64,000 bases of DNA from Nostoc foliaceum FACHB-393 (GCF_014698505.1 NZ_JACJTD010000007.1:1-64000); one strand, 5' to 3'. Counted from the stretch's first letter, positions 18,217 to 29,423 are shown. Program-made: numbers and translations. Notes: generated from the sequence alone by a model not told the origin.

Positions 18217-19734
18217 CTATAAATTAGGTGGAATACAAACATCCGGCGCACATAATCCAATAAATTCCAGCGTTGTCACTTCAAGAGTATTCAAATCTAC
18301 GCGGCGGATGGCGTGGTTATTGGTATCACTAATATATAGATATGAATTCATAGCACTCAATCCCGAAGGTTCAAAAAACTGAGTTTTTTTACCCTGGCCA
18401 TTTTGTAAACCAGCAGAACCATCTCCTAAAACTGTTTGACAATTCCCTGTACTGGGACTCACTAATTTAATTTTGTGATTGTAAGTATCTGCCACCCACA
18501 GAAAATCCTGAACATATTCCACTCCTAAGCAGTGTTGTAAACGGACATCTTCACCTTGTCCATCAACATCACCAAAACCAAATAAACCCCCATCACCACA
18601 AACAGTTCGCACTTGGTAAGGTTCTACAATTCCAACAACACGAATTGAGCTAACTTCACTGTCAGCGATATATAGTTCATTCCCATCTGTGCTGATACCA
18701 CTAGGTTGAGCAAAGGCAGATTCGGTAAGTGAACCATCAACGCAAGCTTCTGCACCAGTACCAGCATAAGTTTTAATGATGCTATTTTCTAAGTCCATTT
18801 GCCAAATTTGATGCGGCCCAGCCATTGCTATAAACAAGGTATTTCCCACTTTCACTAAATCCCAAGGGGAATTCAGCACGGTTTCTAAACCAGCACCGCC
18901 ATGAGGACGAATATTGCGGCTTTGTTCACCAGTTCCGGCGAGAGTTTCCACTAGCTGGCGCTTGAGATCAACTCGCCGTAGAGCATGATTTTCTGTATCA
19001 GCAACATAAAGAATTTGATTTTCGGCATCAAATGCCATTCCCTGCGGTGCAAAAAATTGCGCTTCGTTAAAAGCACCATCGGTTAAACCCGATTTCCCAG
19101 TACCAATCAAGTGCAGAATTTCGCCGTCGAAGCTACTTATAATCAGGCGATTATGTCCAGAGTCAGCAATGAATAAACCCGTTGGAGTAGCTAAGACTTT
19201 ACCAGGAAAAGCTAGGGGTGTGATTAATGGTTGGCGCTGTTTTTCTAAACTCAAGCTGAGTTCTTGAAAATTAATTGTGCCTTTCTCTTGGTGTTGCTGA
19301 ATTAACTTTTGAATCAATTCGTCTAAAGCGTTACGGTTTCCTTCACCAGAAATCTGGCCAATCACGTAACCTTCTGGATCAATAATTATTAATGTAGGCC
19401 AAGCACGCACAGCATACTCTTCCCAAACTCGAAAATTGCTGTCAACTAAAACTGGGTGTTCAATGTCGTAGCGCAGGATAGCTTGACGAACATTTTCTGT
19501 TTCCTTTTCGTTGTCAAACTTGGCGGAGTGGATACCGATAACAGTAAGACTATCTTTATATTTCTGTTCTAAATATTTCAGGTTTGGCAAAATATGCAGA
19601 CAATTGATACAGCAGTATGTCCAAAAGTCTAAAATTACGACTCTACCCCTGAGTTCTTTAAGAGACAAGGGTTTATCAGTATTGAGCCAACAATAATTTT
19701 GCGGTAATTCTGGCGATCTGACACGGGGAATCAT
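18217..19734 (-). CDS. Thioredoxin-like plus NHL-repeat protein (NHLRC2 type)
   Basis: A two-domain protein: residues about 15-150 form a TlpA/AhpC-like thioredoxin fold with the unusual active site TYCCINCLH, as in animal NHLRC2. Residues 190-500 form NHL beta-propeller repeats (GLFIADSGHNRL, ILYVADTENHALRRVD, ELYIADSEVSSIR, LWVADTYNHKIK, LYISDTNNHAIRRVD). The likely start is the ATG at 19734 (505 aa). The ORF opens earlier, at 19770, but those 12 residues are encoded by a heptamer-like repeat. No signal peptide remains with this start. The substrate is unknown. It diverges from the glutaminase gene. Confidence 0.88.
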   Translation of the reverse strand: MIPRVRSPELPQNYCWLNTDKPLSLKELRGRVVILDFWTYCCINCLHILPNLKYLEQKYKDSLTVIGIHSAKFDNEKETENVRQAILRYDIEHPVLVDSNFRVWEEYAVRAWPTLIIIDPEGYVIGQISGEGNRNALDELIQKLIQQHQEKGTINFQELSLSLEKQRQPLITPLAFPGKVLATPTGLFIADSGHNRLIISSFDGEILHLIGTGKSGLTDGAFNEAQFFAPQGMAFDAENQILYVADTENHALRRVDLKRQLVETLAGTGEQSRNIRPHGGAGLETVLNSPWDLVKVGNTLFIAMAGPHQIWQMDLENSIIKTYAGTGAEACVDGSLTESAFAQPSGISTDGNELYIADSEVSSIRVVGIVEPYQVRTVCGDGGLFGFGDVDGQGEDVRLQHCLGVEYVQDFLWVADTYNHKIKLVSPSTGNCQTVLGDGSAGLQNGQGKKTQFFEPSGLSAMNSYLYISDTNNHAIRRVDLNTLEVTTLEFIGLCAPDVCIPPNL

Positions 19735-19798
19735 ACTAATTTGTAATTCGTAATTCAGAAATGCAAGCATTATGCTTATTAACTATACGTAATTTAAC

Positions 19799-20719
19799 GT
19801 GGCTATATCTGTTGTGAAAGGACTTGAAAAATTAACATTATCCTCTTGGATACAACAAGCTAAAACTAAAGCTGAACAAGGACAAGTTGCCGTTCGCATT
19901 CCACAATTGGCTGTAGCTAATCCTCATTGGTTTGCAGTTCACATCTGCTGTGAATCTGGGAAAAGTGTCAGCCTTGGGGATATCCTTTGTGTATTCCCAT
20001 TAATGAGTACCATTAAGCCATTTTCCTTACTTTATCTGCTAGAACATTTTGGCGCAGAAACGGTTTTTGGGTGGGTTGGGGTGGAACCATCCGATGCACC
20101 ATTCCATTCTTTAAAGCAGTTGGTTGCCGATCGCGGCCGTCCCCGCAATCCTATGGTTAATAGTGGAGCAATTACTCTCGCTGATAAATTACCAGGAAAG
20201 GATGCTAGCCAACGCACTCTTTTATTTTGTCAATGGCTCAACCAATTAGCAGGTTGCCAACTATATTTAGATGAGGTAATGCTGGCTTCAGTGCGATTAA
20301 CACGCTCAACAGCCAATCAAGCGATCGCAAACTATCTTGCTAAAACAGGTCATCTAGAAAATCTGGAAACAGCACTTGACACCTACGAGCAAATATGCTG
20401 TTTATCTGGGCGAGTGGAAGATTTAGCTCTGTTAGGAAAACTCCTAGCTTTTGAAAATAGCTCTTTAGCATCACAAAACCGCCGGATTGTCAACGCTGTG
20501 ATGTCAACTTGTGGGTTATATGAAGCTTCTGCCCAGTTTGCAGTCAGGATTGGTCTGCCAATGAAATCAGGGATTGGTGGTGGACTTGTAACAATAGTAC
20601 CAAGTGAGGGAGCGATCGCTTGCTACAGTCCCGCCTTGGATACGGTAGGAAATCCGGTAGCAGGGCTTGCTTTTGTTGAGGCTTTATCGCAAAAGTTAGA
20701 GTTGAGCATTTTCGGATAA
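19799..20719 (+). CDS. glsA: Glutaminase
   Basis: Hydrolyses glutamine to glutamate and ammonia. The 306-aa protein belongs to the serine-dependent glutaminase family. It has the SxxK motif at 70-73 (STIK in FPLMSTIKPFSLLYLL), RPRNPMVNSGAI, a GRVEDLALLGKLLAF segment, and MKSGIGGGLVTIVP near the C-terminus. A GTG start is used. Its last 24 bases overlap the 3' end of the convergent histidine kinase gene. A role in nitrogen balance is plausible. Confidence 0.92.
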   Translation: MAISVVKGLEKLTLSSWIQQAKTKAEQGQVAVRIPQLAVANPHWFAVHICCESGKSVSLGDILCVFPLMSTIKPFSLLYLLEHFGAETVFGWVGVEPSDAPFHSLKQLVADRGRPRNPMVNSGAITLADKLPGKDASQRTLLFCQWLNQLAGCQLYLDEVMLASVRLTRSTANQAIANYLAKTGHLENLETALDTYEQICCLSGRVEDLALLGKLLAFENSSLASQNRRIVNAVMSTCGLYEASAQFAVRIGLPMKSGIGGGLVTIVPSEGAIACYSPALDTVGNPVAGLAFVEALSQKLELSIFG

Positions 20720-22501
20720 ATGCTGCTTTTGAATCGGAAGAGAAATGATGAATTCTGTACCACTACCCACCTCAGATTTGCAGATTAGTTTTCCTCCGTG
20801 TTTCTCGACTACAATCTGATGACTAATCGAAAGTCCCATACCAGTACCAACACCTCTGGGCTTAGTAGTGAAGAACGTCTCAAAAATTCTTTCTTGAACA
20901 TCAGAGGGAATACCAGAAGCATTATCAGTAATGCGGACAACTACCCAGTTTTTATCTTGAAGTTCAGTAGCGATCGCAATTCGTGGGTTGTCTTGAGGAT
21001 TGTGCTCTTCCTCCAATGCATCAAGCGCATTGTTGATAATATTCATGAACACTTGATAAAGTGAGCTAGAAAAACCTTCAATACTAGGAATCTCGCCGTA
21101 GAAGCGCTCAATTGTAATGCCTTTTTTGATCCGATTATTGAGGATGAGTAGCGTACTATCTAGGCATTCATGTAGATTGACTGCATGTGCTTCTGCTTCA
21201 TCCAGCCGAGAGAAGTTTTTCAAGCTCAAGACAATTTGCCGCACGCGATCGGCACCAAACTTCATCGATTGCAAAAGTTTGGGTAAATCTTCTTCTAGAA
21301 ATTCTGCATCAATTTCAGTGGCATAGGCTTGCACCGCTAGAGGTGGATTAGGCACTTCTTGACAATAAGTCTGTAGCAATCCTAATAAATCGTCTACATA
21401 TTGAATAGCAGGATCTAAATTCCCATAGATAAAATTCACCGGATTATTAATCTCATGAGCAATACCAGCTACCATTCGTCCTAAGCTAGACATTTTCTCA
21501 CTTTGAAGCAATTGGGCTTCTTGCATTTGCTGCTGAAGAAAAGCTGCTGCTTGCTGTTCTTCCAGTAGACATTTCACTCTATGCAAAACTTGGTTAAATG
21601 CAATAGCAAGTATCCCAATTTCATCTGTAGTCATGACAGGTGCTTGCAGGTCAAAGTTAGATTCTTTGGTAACTCGCTGCGCCATGTTCGTCAGCATTTC
21701 GACCGGATGGGTAATGGTTCGACTCGTGAATAAAGCAAAAAGAGTAGCAATTACCACCGACAACATCACACTAGCAGCAATAATATAAATCCGCATTTGT
21801 GCTGCTGTCTTGAACGTAGCCGTCGCTGCTGTTAATTCCTCATAAGAAACCTTAATGACGGTAAGCAATTCATCAGAGATCCCGTCAAACTTGATTGCTA
21901 ACTCACTGTTGGTAAACTTCAACAGTCGTTGTTGAGCGATCGCAATTTTCTTTTCAGTTAAAGGCGATAAATCAAGTTGCTGAAATAATTCGTCAAGTTG
22001 CCGAATATAAGTTTGTGGCAGATCATCATAGGTTTGTAGAAGCAGGGGAATATTCTCAGTATGTTTTTCACCCTTATAATCAGCACTTTTTGTATATTTT
22101 TGGAGTTCAGACCAGACTTGCTCAATTCCAAGTGCATGTATATCAGTAATATGGCTGTATTCCTCTGTATACAAGTTTGGATATGGCACTAATGGAATGA
22201 GTTGCTGTTGGTGCGTCCGTGTCTGGAGGATACCTGTCTGGAGACGATAAAGCAAATTGAGTTCTTTAAAAGCGTTTTGTTGCTCCTGCAACGCCTTTTG
22301 TTGATAGTGGTCTCCAAGGATTAATCCAATTGTGGTTCCCAAAACTCCAACACTGAGGGCAAGAGCATAACCATATTTAATTTTGTTACCAACACTCAGA
22401 CCATTTGTAGCTCTTGAAAACCATCCTTTTCGGTTCGATTGTAGGACAGCAATATCGCCGGAAACTGCCTGAGAATTTGAACCTGGAGTCTGGGAAGCCA
22501 T
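20696..22501 (-). CDS. Membrane-bound sensor histidine kinase with HAMP domain
   Basis: A 601-aa two-helix sensor kinase. Residues 43-63 and 237-259 are membrane helices enclosing a helical extracytoplasmic sensor of about 170 residues. HAMP follows at about 260-312, then a coiled coil and an HisKA-like segment with phosphoacceptor His349 in [17 protein letters not shown]. The HATPase has VFMNIINNALDALEE, ITDNASGIP and GTGMGLSISHQI. The core is of the same type as the four kinases at 45-56 kb. No cognate regulator lies next to it. The gene ends convergently with glsA, overlapping by 24 bases. Confidence 0.93.
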   Translation of the reverse strand: MASQTPGSNSQAVSGDIAVLQSNRKGWFSRATNGLSVGNKIKYGYALALSVGVLGTTIGLILGDHYQQKALQEQQNAFKELNLLYRLQTGILQTRTHQQQLIPLVPYPNLYTEEYSHITDIHALGIEQVWSELQKYTKSADYKGEKHTENIPLLLQTYDDLPQTYIRQLDELFQQLDLSPLTEKKIAIAQQRLLKFTNSELAIKFDGISDELLTVIKVSYEELTAATATFKTAAQMRIYIIAASVMLSVVIATLFALFTSRTITHPVEMLTNMAQRVTKESNFDLQAPVMTTDEIGILAIAFNQVLHRVKCLLEEQQAAAFLQQQMQEAQLLQSEKMSSLGRMVAGIAHEINNPVNFIYGNLDPAIQYVDDLLGLLQTYCQEVPNPPLAVQAYATEIDAEFLEEDLPKLLQSMKFGADRVRQIVLSLKNFSRLDEAEAHAVNLHECLDSTLLILNNRIKKGITIERFYGEIPSIEGFSSSLYQVFMNIINNALDALEEEHNPQDNPRIAIATELQDKNWVVVRITDNASGIPSDVQERIFETFFTTKPRGVGTGMGLSISHQIVVEKHGGKLICKSEVGSGTEFIISLPIQKQHLSENAQL

Positions 22502-22604
22502 AGTAATCCTAAGTAAGAAATAAAAGCCAATCCTTACTTAGAATTCCCTAGTTGTTGTGCAAAAGTAAAAATTTTGCAACTTTTTGCTCACGATAGTAAA
22601 CGAG

Positions 22605-24320
22605 TTATTTCAGTAACGGTGTTGATTCAGGAGTTGGTGTTACCTCTGGTTTAGTTTCTGCTGGTGGCACACTTGTTTCAGGTGCAGGAGACTCAATAAT
22701 CTCTGGCAGCGTCGATGGCAAACTAGGAGATGGTGCAACTGGTGCTTGTGGGGTAGTCATCTTGCCTGCTCGACGGTTGAAATAACTGCCCAATCTAGAT
22801 TTTATTGCTTGAGGGACAACTTTTTCAGGTAACGGCGTTGATTCAGGAGTTGGCGTTACCTCTGGCTGTGGTTCTGGTATTGGCGTAATTATTTCTGGTG
22901 CTGGAGACTCAATTATTTCTGGAAGTGTGGGTGGCAAGCTAGGAGATGGTGCAACTGGTGCTTCTGGAGTGGGGACTTTACCAGCCCGACGGTTGAAAAA
23001 TCCACCCAATCGAGGTTTTGTTGTTTGAGGAGCAATTTTTTCCGGTAACGGCGTTGATTCAGGAATTGGTGTTACCTCTGGCTGCGGTTCTGGTGTTGGC
23101 GTAATTATTTCTGGCGGTGTCGGGGACAAGGTGGGAGATGGTACAACCGTTGGAACTTCCAATTTTGGTTGTTCTGGTTTGGTTGGCTCTGTTTTGGATT
23201 CTTTTGGAATTTCAGTTTCAGGAATGGGCTGTTTTTCTACCTTCGGTTGTATCTGGGGTGTTTTTTCAATAGAAGGCGTGGGTGTAGGTGTGAGTCTATA
23301 ATTCTGGTCTACAACGGGACGCACCTCATCTGCTGTGAGTTCTCCTCTCACAATTCTCGACAAAGTGTCTTTACCCTTTGGCTGGTAGTCAATTAGTCTG
23401 ACTGTGGTATTAAAGGCATTTTTGACAGGATTTCCCTGATTATCAAGAAATTCCAGTTTTACCCAGTTTTTACCAGGTTGGAAACCTTTAAGATAAACTG
23501 CTTGCCAGCGATCGAAAATAAAGCTTTCACCATTAATTGTGGAGCGGATGCGCCAATCACTGAATTGGTCGTTAGCGTTTTCCTTCCCAACGAGGTGCAG
23601 GGGAGCGTTAGTTAGATAAAAGTCCAGTAAGATTGGTTCGGCTCCGTAGCTGCTTTGAGGACGGCTGTAAGTTAGCAGTGGTAATTTTGAATCTGGGTTG
23701 TTGTCGTCGGTTTTGGTGAAGACGTGAAATGTTGTCTGGGCATAAGCGCCTTCATTCTTAAAGCTTTCATGCCAAGGACGGGAGGCAAAGACGCGCAAGG
23801 TATGAGTACCTGGAGACAAGTTTGGCAAAATCAAGGGCTGATTCAGGTCGTAAACAGGTATATAAGGTTGGTTATCCAGAATTACGTGGAGATGGGGCCC
23901 CAGTTGTAATTGTGGGTCTTTAAATATTGGTAGATCCTTAACCTGAAAACTGGCAGTGGCTTTGTTGTCTTGGAGAACTTCATCAGCTTGTGGAGTAACA
24001 ATTCTCACTTGTGGCTGATAAACTTCCAAAATTGTCCGCAGTTCTTGGATAACAGATGGTGGGGAAACTTCCGAAAATTGCTTTGAAATTTGAGAAATCT
24101 GTGGAGAGTTTTCTTTATAGCCAATAGATACTTCCTGGCTACCAGCTTTCTCGCCACAGCTGGTCAAGCTTAATACCAGCACCAATGTTATTACCCACCT
24201 GAGAATCGGGAACCTCTCAGGGAGGAGCTTCTCTAACACCTTTTTCTGCCACAAGTTCATGCGTTGCACCCAGTGATAGTCTTCGACAATCGACAGATTA
24301 TTTTGGCTCAAACTGTCCAT
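22605..24320 (-). CDS. Proline-rich predicted lipoprotein with C-terminal repeats
   Basis: Family not recognised. A hydrophobic segment ending VLVLSLTSCGEK is a lipobox-like signal, so the mature protein is probably tethered by Cys. A folded N-terminal part (about 80-330) includes PHLHVILDNQPYIPVYD and GTHTLRVFASRPWHESF, suggestive of beta-sandwich modules. The C-terminal 200 residues are Pro/Thr/Glu-rich, with three degenerate copies of a unit around GGFFNRRAGK and PEIITPIPEPQPEV. The ATG at 24320 is used (571 aa). ATG 24260 would give a more normal signal-peptide length, and the ORF can be opened further upstream by TTG. It diverges from psaA. Confidence 0.8.
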   Translation of the reverse strand: MDSLSQNNLSIVEDYHWVQRMNLWQKKVLEKLLPERFPILRWVITLVLVLSLTSCGEKAGSQEVSIGYKENSPQISQISKQFSEVSPPSVIQELRTILEVYQPQVRIVTPQADEVLQDNKATASFQVKDLPIFKDPQLQLGPHLHVILDNQPYIPVYDLNQPLILPNLSPGTHTLRVFASRPWHESFKNEGAYAQTTFHVFTKTDDNNPDSKLPLLTYSRPQSSYGAEPILLDFYLTNAPLHLVGKENANDQFSDWRIRSTINGESFIFDRWQAVYLKGFQPGKNWVKLEFLDNQGNPVKNAFNTTVRLIDYQPKGKDTLSRIVRGELTADEVRPVVDQNYRLTPTPTPSIEKTPQIQPKVEKQPIPETEIPKESKTEPTKPEQPKLEVPTVVPSPTLSPTPPEIITPTPEPQPEVTPIPESTPLPEKIAPQTTKPRLGGFFNRRAGKVPTPEAPVAPSPSLPPTLPEIIESPAPEIITPIPEPQPEVTPTPESTPLPEKVVPQAIKSRLGSYFNRRAGKMTTPQAPVAPSPSLPSTLPEIIESPAPETSVPPAETKPEVTPTPESTPLLK

Positions 24321-24797
24321 AGGGAACAATAGCCCAAAAGGTTAAATCTGCCTCACATCCCATAAGTTTTCCTGTGTCTGTCTCAGGAAATTTTCAAATA
24401 AGTCATATTCTTTACAGCTTTTTACTTACAACAATGAAAATATGACACAAATGTTCATGATTAATAGCAGCAAAAACTGGAATATCGGCTATATACAACC
24501 AAACCATAAATTTTACAAATTGTTATTCTTTGTAAATAAAATGGATAATCTATTGACTTTTGGACAAATAGTTTTCAGTTAAAAGGCAGATCAGGCAGGA
24601 ATTCCAGCAAGTTTGAATTATTGTTAAAATATCTCCAACTATCTCTAACAATGTACAAGTGAAGACTCTATAATTCAACGAGAAACAACTATCCACATAG
24701 GTCTTCATCGCGGCTTCAGTAAAATTCTGGAATTTGCGGTAATGGTTAACTTTGTGGTATTCATGATTCCTCATTCCTTATCAAGAGAGGAGGTCGA
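24321..24797. promoter_or_regulatory. psaA upstream region
   Basis: About 470 bases between the divergent lipoprotein gene and psaA. TTTACAAATTGTTATT at 24512-24527 resembles the two-half HLR1 site of RpaB, though the second half matches only partly. AGAGAGGAGG just before the psaA ATG is the ribosome binding site. Confidence 0.45.
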
Positions 24798-27056
24798 ATG
24801 ACAATAAGTCCTCCGGAGCGAGAGGAAAAAAAGGCAAGAGTAATCGTCGACAAAGACCCAGTACCTACCTCTTTCGAGAGATGGGCCCAACCTGGACACT
24901 TTGACAGATCCTTAGCCAGAGGTCCCAAAACCACCACATGGATTTGGAACCTGCACGCACTCGCCCATGATTTTGATACACATACAAGCGATTTAGAAGA
25001 CATATCCCGGAAGATATTCTCAGCCCACTTCGGCCACTTAGCCGTAGTGATGGTTTGGTTGAGCGGGATGATTTTCCACGGCGCGAAGTTTTCTAACTAC
25101 GAAGCTTGGCTAAGCGACCCGTTGAACGTTAAGCCTAGTGCTCAAGTTGTTTGGCCCATTGTGGGACAAGACATTTTAAATGGTGATGTTGGCGGTGGTT
25201 TCCACGGTATTCAAATCACCTCCGGTTTGTTCCAAGTATGGCGCGGCTGGGGTATCACAAACTCCTTCCAGCTTTATGTGACTGCGATCGGTGGCTTGGT
25301 ATTAGCAGGCTTATTCCTATTTGCCGGCTGGTTCCACTACCACAAACGCGCTCCCAAACTGGAATGGTTCCAGAATGTGGAGTCAATGCTGAATCACCAC
25401 TTGCAAATATTGCTAGGTTGTGGTTCCTTGGGATGGGCTGGTCACATAATCCACGTATCCGCACCGACCAACAAGCTTTTGGATGCAGGCGTTGCTCTCA
25501 AAGACATACCCTTGCCCCACGAGTTCATCTTGAACAAAGACTTGTTGACTGAGCTGTATCCCAGCTTTGCTGCTGGTTTAGCACCTTTCTTCACCTTGAA
25601 CTGGGGTCAGTATGCTGACTTCCTGACCTTCAAGGGCGGTCTAAACCCGGTAACAGGCGGCTTGTGGATGACTGACATTGCTCATCACCACTTAGCGATC
25701 GCAGTTCTCTTTATTATTGCTGGTCACCAGTACCGTACCAACTGGGGTATTGGTCACAGCATTAAAGAGATCCTAGAAAACCACAAAGGCCCTTTCACTG
25801 GTGAAGGTCACAAAGGTCTCTACGAAAACCTGACCACATCTTGGCACGCTCAGTTGGCTACTAACCTGGCCTTCTTGGGTTCGCTGACCATCATCATCGC
25901 GCATCACATGTACGCGATGCCCCCCTATCCATATTTGGCAACTGACTACGCTACGCAGTTGTGCATATTCACTCACCATATTTGGATCGGTGGCTTCTTG
26001 ATTGTTGGTGGAGCGGCTCACGCTGCTATCTTCATGGTGCGTGATTACGATCCAGTTGTGAACCAAAACAACTTGCTGGATCGGGTAATTCGTCACCGTG
26101 ACGCGATTATTTCTCACCTGAACTGGGTGTGTATTTTCCTCGGCTTCCACAGCTTTGGACTTTACATCCACAACGACACAATGCGTGCATTGGGTCGTCC
26201 TCAAGACTTGTTCTCTGATACAGGGATTCAATTGCAGCCAGTATTTGCCCAGTGGATACAAAATATCCACGCCTTGGCTCCTGGTACAACTGCACCCAAT
26301 GCCCTAGAACCAGTTAGCTATGTCTTTGGCGGCGGTATTTTGGCAGTTGGCGGTAAAGTGGCAGCAGCACCCATTGCTTTGGGTACAGCGGACTTCCTAA
26401 TTCACCACATTCACGCCTTCACCATTCACGTCACCGTCTTAATTCTGCTCAAAGGTGTACTATACGCCCGTAGCTCTCGTCTGATTCCAGATAAAGCAAA
26501 CCTGGGCTTCCGCTTCCCTTGCGACGGTCCTGGTCGTGGCGGTACCTGTCAAGTGTCTGGTTGGGATCACGTATTCCTCGGACTCTTCTGGATGTACAAC
26601 TCCCTGTCTATTGTAATTTTCCACTTCAGCTGGAAGATGCAATCAGATGTTTGGGGAACCGTAGATGCAGATGGGACTGTAACTCACATCACTGGTGGTA
26701 ACTTTGCCCAAAGTGCTATTACCATCAACGGTTGGTTACGAGACTTCTTGTGGGCACAAGCTACACAAGTCATCAATTCCTATGGCAGCGCGCTATCTGC
26801 CTATGGTCTACTCTTCTTAGGCGCTCACTTTGTCTGGGCATTCAGCTTGATGTTCCTGTTCAGTGGTCGCGGCTACTGGCAAGAACTGATTGAGTCCATT
26901 GTTTGGGCGCATAACAAACTGAAGGTAGCACCAGCAATTCAGCCTCGCGCTCTGAGCATTATTCAGGGTCGGGCTGTAGGGGTAGCTCACTACCTCTTGG
27001 GAGGAATTGCCACAACTTGGGCATTCTTCCATGCACACATCCTTTCAGTAGGGTAG
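24798..27056 (+). CDS. psaA: Photosystem I core protein A1 (P700 apoprotein)
   Basis: One of the two large chlorophyll proteins of photosystem I, carrying half of P700 and half of the Fx cluster. The 752-aa sequence is nearly canonical, including [17 protein letters not shown] near the start, many HH pairs in helices, and [12 protein letters not shown], which supplies two Fx cysteines. AGAGAGGAGG lies a few bases before the ATG. It leads the psaAB operon. No features of a far-red-light isoform were apparent from inspection. Confidence 0.99.
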   Translation: MTISPPEREEKKARVIVDKDPVPTSFERWAQPGHFDRSLARGPKTTTWIWNLHALAHDFDTHTSDLEDISRKIFSAHFGHLAVVMVWLSGMIFHGAKFSNYEAWLSDPLNVKPSAQVVWPIVGQDILNGDVGGGFHGIQITSGLFQVWRGWGITNSFQLYVTAIGGLVLAGLFLFAGWFHYHKRAPKLEWFQNVESMLNHHLQILLGCGSLGWAGHIIHVSAPTNKLLDAGVALKDIPLPHEFILNKDLLTELYPSFAAGLAPFFTLNWGQYADFLTFKGGLNPVTGGLWMTDIAHHHLAIAVLFIIAGHQYRTNWGIGHSIKEILENHKGPFTGEGHKGLYENLTTSWHAQLATNLAFLGSLTIIIAHHMYAMPPYPYLATDYATQLCIFTHHIWIGGFLIVGGAAHAAIFMVRDYDPVVNQNNLLDRVIRHRDAIISHLNWVCIFLGFHSFGLYIHNDTMRALGRPQDLFSDTGIQLQPVFAQWIQNIHALAPGTTAPNALEPVSYVFGGGILAVGGKVAAAPIALGTADFLIHHIHAFTIHVTVLILLKGVLYARSSRLIPDKANLGFRFPCDGPGRGGTCQVSGWDHVFLGLFWMYNSLSIVIFHFSWKMQSDVWGTVDADGTVTHITGGNFAQSAITINGWLRDFLWAQATQVINSYGSALSAYGLLFLGAHFVWAFSLMFLFSGRGYWQELIESIVWAHNKLKVAPAIQPRALSIIQGRAVGVAHYLLGGIATTWAFFHAHILSVG

Positions 27057-27067
27057 CAATCAGTTAT

Positions 27068-27150
27068 TGAGTGCTGAGTGCTGAGTGCTGAGTGCTGAGT
27101 GTTGAAAAAATACTCAAAACTCAGAACTCAGGACTCAAAACTCAGGACTC
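27068..27150. repeat. Tandem heptamer and complementary arm between psaA and psaB
   Basis: TGAGTGC occurs four times in tandem at 27068-27095, then a variant, then A6. From 27111 a series of ACTC-containing heptamers (ACTCAAA, ACTCAGG variants) follows. GAGT and ACTC units can pair to form a long imperfect hairpin in the psaAB mRNA. Confidence 0.85.
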
Positions 27151-27197
27151 TAGACGCTGATATTTGATGGCTAAAGGTCAGAGGATTTATTAAACCT

Positions 27198-29423
27198 ATG
27201 GCGACAAAATTTCCGAAATTTAGCCAGGATCTCGCACAGGACCCGACTACTCGTCGGATATGGTATGCGATCGCTACAGGCAACGATTTTGAAACCCATG
27301 ATGGCATGACGGAAGAAAATCTTTACCAAAAGATTTTCGCAACTCACTTCGGTCACTTGGCAATCATCTTCCTGTGGGCATCCAGCCTCCTGTTCCACGT
27401 GGCCTGGCAAGGTAACTTTGAACAGTGGATTAAAGATCCCCTTCATATCCGTCCCATCGCCCATGCGATTTGGGACCCCCACTTTGGTAAACCAGCGATT
27501 GAAGCTTTTACCCAAGCTGGCGCTAGTAATCCCGTAAACATTACCTACTCTGGTCTCTACCACTGGTGGTATACCATCGGTATGCGCAATAACAGTGAAC
27601 TGTACACAGGTTCTGTGTTCCTGTTATTGTTTGCGGCCGTACTCTTGTTTGCTGGCTGGCTGCACTTGCAACCCAAGTACCGTCCTAGCTTGGCATGGTT
27701 TAAGAGTGCTGAACACCGCCTAAACCACCACTTAGCAGGTTTGTTTGGTGTTAGTTCATTGGCTTGGGCTGGTCACTTAATTCACGTTGCTGTCCCCGAA
27801 GCTCGCGGTCAGCACGTAGGTTGGGATAACTTCCTCAACACCCCACCCCACCCAGCCGGTTTGACACCATTCTTTACAGGCAACTGGGGTGTTTACGCTC
27901 AAAACCCTGACACTCCTGGACATATCTTCGGGACATCGCAAGGTGCAGGAACTGCAATTCTGACTTTCTTGGGTGGTTTCCATCCCCAGACAGAAGCTTT
28001 GTGGCTGACTGACATAGCTCATCACCACCTAGCGATCGCAGTTTTATTCATTGTTGCTGGTCACATGTACCGGACAAACTTTGGGATTGGTCACAGTCTC
28101 AAAGAAGCCTTGAATGCCAAGAATTTCTTTGGTATTCCTGTTGAAGGACCGTTCAACCTACCTCACCAAGGTATCTACGACACCTACAACAACTCCCTGC
28201 ACTTCCAATTAGGTTGGCACTTAGCAGCGCTAGGTGTTGTTACTTCCCTGGTAGCGCAGCACATGTACTCCATGCCTTCCTACGCATTTATTGCAAAGGA
28301 CTACACAACTCAGGCAGCGTTGTACACGCATCACCAGTATATTGCTGGATTCCTGATGCTTGGTGCTTTTGCTCACGGAGCAATCTTCTGGGTACGTGAC
28401 TACGACCCAGAGCAAAATAAAGGCAACGTACTTGAGCGCGTATTGAAGCACAAAGAAGCGATTATTTCCCACCTTAGCTGGGTATCCCTTTTCTTGGGCT
28501 TCCACACCCTTGGTTTGTACGTACACAACGACGTAGTAGTTGCTTTCGGTACTCCTGAAAAGCAAATCTTGATTGAGCCAGTATTTGCTCAATTCGTCCA
28601 AGCTGCAAACGGTAAAGTACTGTACGGTTTAGATACATTGCTATCTAACCCTGATAGTATTGCTTACACAGCATGGCCCAACTACGCTAACGTTTGGCTT
28701 CCAGGCTGGTTAGATGCCATCAATGCTGGTACTAACTCCCTATTCTTAACAATTGGCCCTGGCGACTTCTTGGTACACCATGCGATCGCTTTGGGTCTGC
28801 ACACCACCACCTTGATCTTGGTCAAAGGTGCTTTGGATGCCCGTGGTTCTAAGCTGATGCCCGATAAAAAGGACTTTGGCTATGCCTTCCCTTGTGACGG
28901 CCCCGGTCGTGGCGGTACTTGCGACATCTCAGCTTGGGATTCCTTCTACCTCGCTACATTCTGGATGCTCAACACCCTTGGTTGGGTTACCTTCTACTGG
29001 CATTGGAAGCATCTAGGTATTTGGCAAGGCAACGTAGCTCAGTTCAATGAGAACTCTACATACCTCATGGGCTGGTTCCGCGATTACCTCTGGGCTAACT
29101 CTGCTCAGTTGATTAACGGTTACAACCCCTATGGCGTGAATAACCTGTCTGTCTGGGCTTGGATGTTCCTGTTTGGACACCTAGTTTGGGCTACTGGCTT
29201 CATGTTCTTAATCTCCTGGAGAGGTTACTGGCAAGAGTTGATTGAAACCCTTGTTTGGGCACACGAACGCACTCCTCTGGCTAACCTAGTTCGCTGGAAA
29301 GACAAGCCCGTTGCTCTATCTATTGTTCAAGCTCGTGTAGTTGGTCTAGCTCACTTCACTGTTGGCTACATCGTGACTTATGCTGCATTCTTGATTGCTT
29401 CTACTGCTGGTAAGTTCGGTTAA
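27198..29423 (+). CDS. psaB: Photosystem I core protein A2
   Basis: Partner of PsaA in photosystem I. The 741-aa product starts [20 protein letters not shown] and holds [12 protein letters not shown] for the Fx cluster. [14 protein letters not shown] and [13 protein letters not shown] form the usual C-terminus. It lies 141 bases after psaA, with STRR sequences in the gap. A hairpin with a T-run follows. Confidence 0.99.
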   Translation: MATKFPKFSQDLAQDPTTRRIWYAIATGNDFETHDGMTEENLYQKIFATHFGHLAIIFLWASSLLFHVAWQGNFEQWIKDPLHIRPIAHAIWDPHFGKPAIEAFTQAGASNPVNITYSGLYHWWYTIGMRNNSELYTGSVFLLLFAAVLLFAGWLHLQPKYRPSLAWFKSAEHRLNHHLAGLFGVSSLAWAGHLIHVAVPEARGQHVGWDNFLNTPPHPAGLTPFFTGNWGVYAQNPDTPGHIFGTSQGAGTAILTFLGGFHPQTEALWLTDIAHHHLAIAVLFIVAGHMYRTNFGIGHSLKEALNAKNFFGIPVEGPFNLPHQGIYDTYNNSLHFQLGWHLAALGVVTSLVAQHMYSMPSYAFIAKDYTTQAALYTHHQYIAGFLMLGAFAHGAIFWVRDYDPEQNKGNVLERVLKHKEAIISHLSWVSLFLGFHTLGLYVHNDVVVAFGTPEKQILIEPVFAQFVQAANGKVLYGLDTLLSNPDSIAYTAWPNYANVWLPGWLDAINAGTNSLFLTIGPGDFLVHHAIALGLHTTTLILVKGALDARGSKLMPDKKDFGYAFPCDGPGRGGTCDISAWDSFYLATFWMLNTLGWVTFYWHWKHLGIWQGNVAQFNENSTYLMGWFRDYLWANSAQLINGYNPYGVNNLSVWAWMFLFGHLVWATGFMFLISWRGYWQELIETLVWAHERTPLANLVRWKDKPVALSIVQARVVGLAHFTVGYIVTYAAFLIASTAGKFG

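Noticed and set aside
25773..26270. Antisense ORF in psaA
   Set aside because: An open frame caused by the strongly biased psaA codons; no start signal or family support.
24798..29423. Possible far-red photosystem I isoforms
   Set aside because: The sequences look canonical and none of the far-red cluster genes are nearby.
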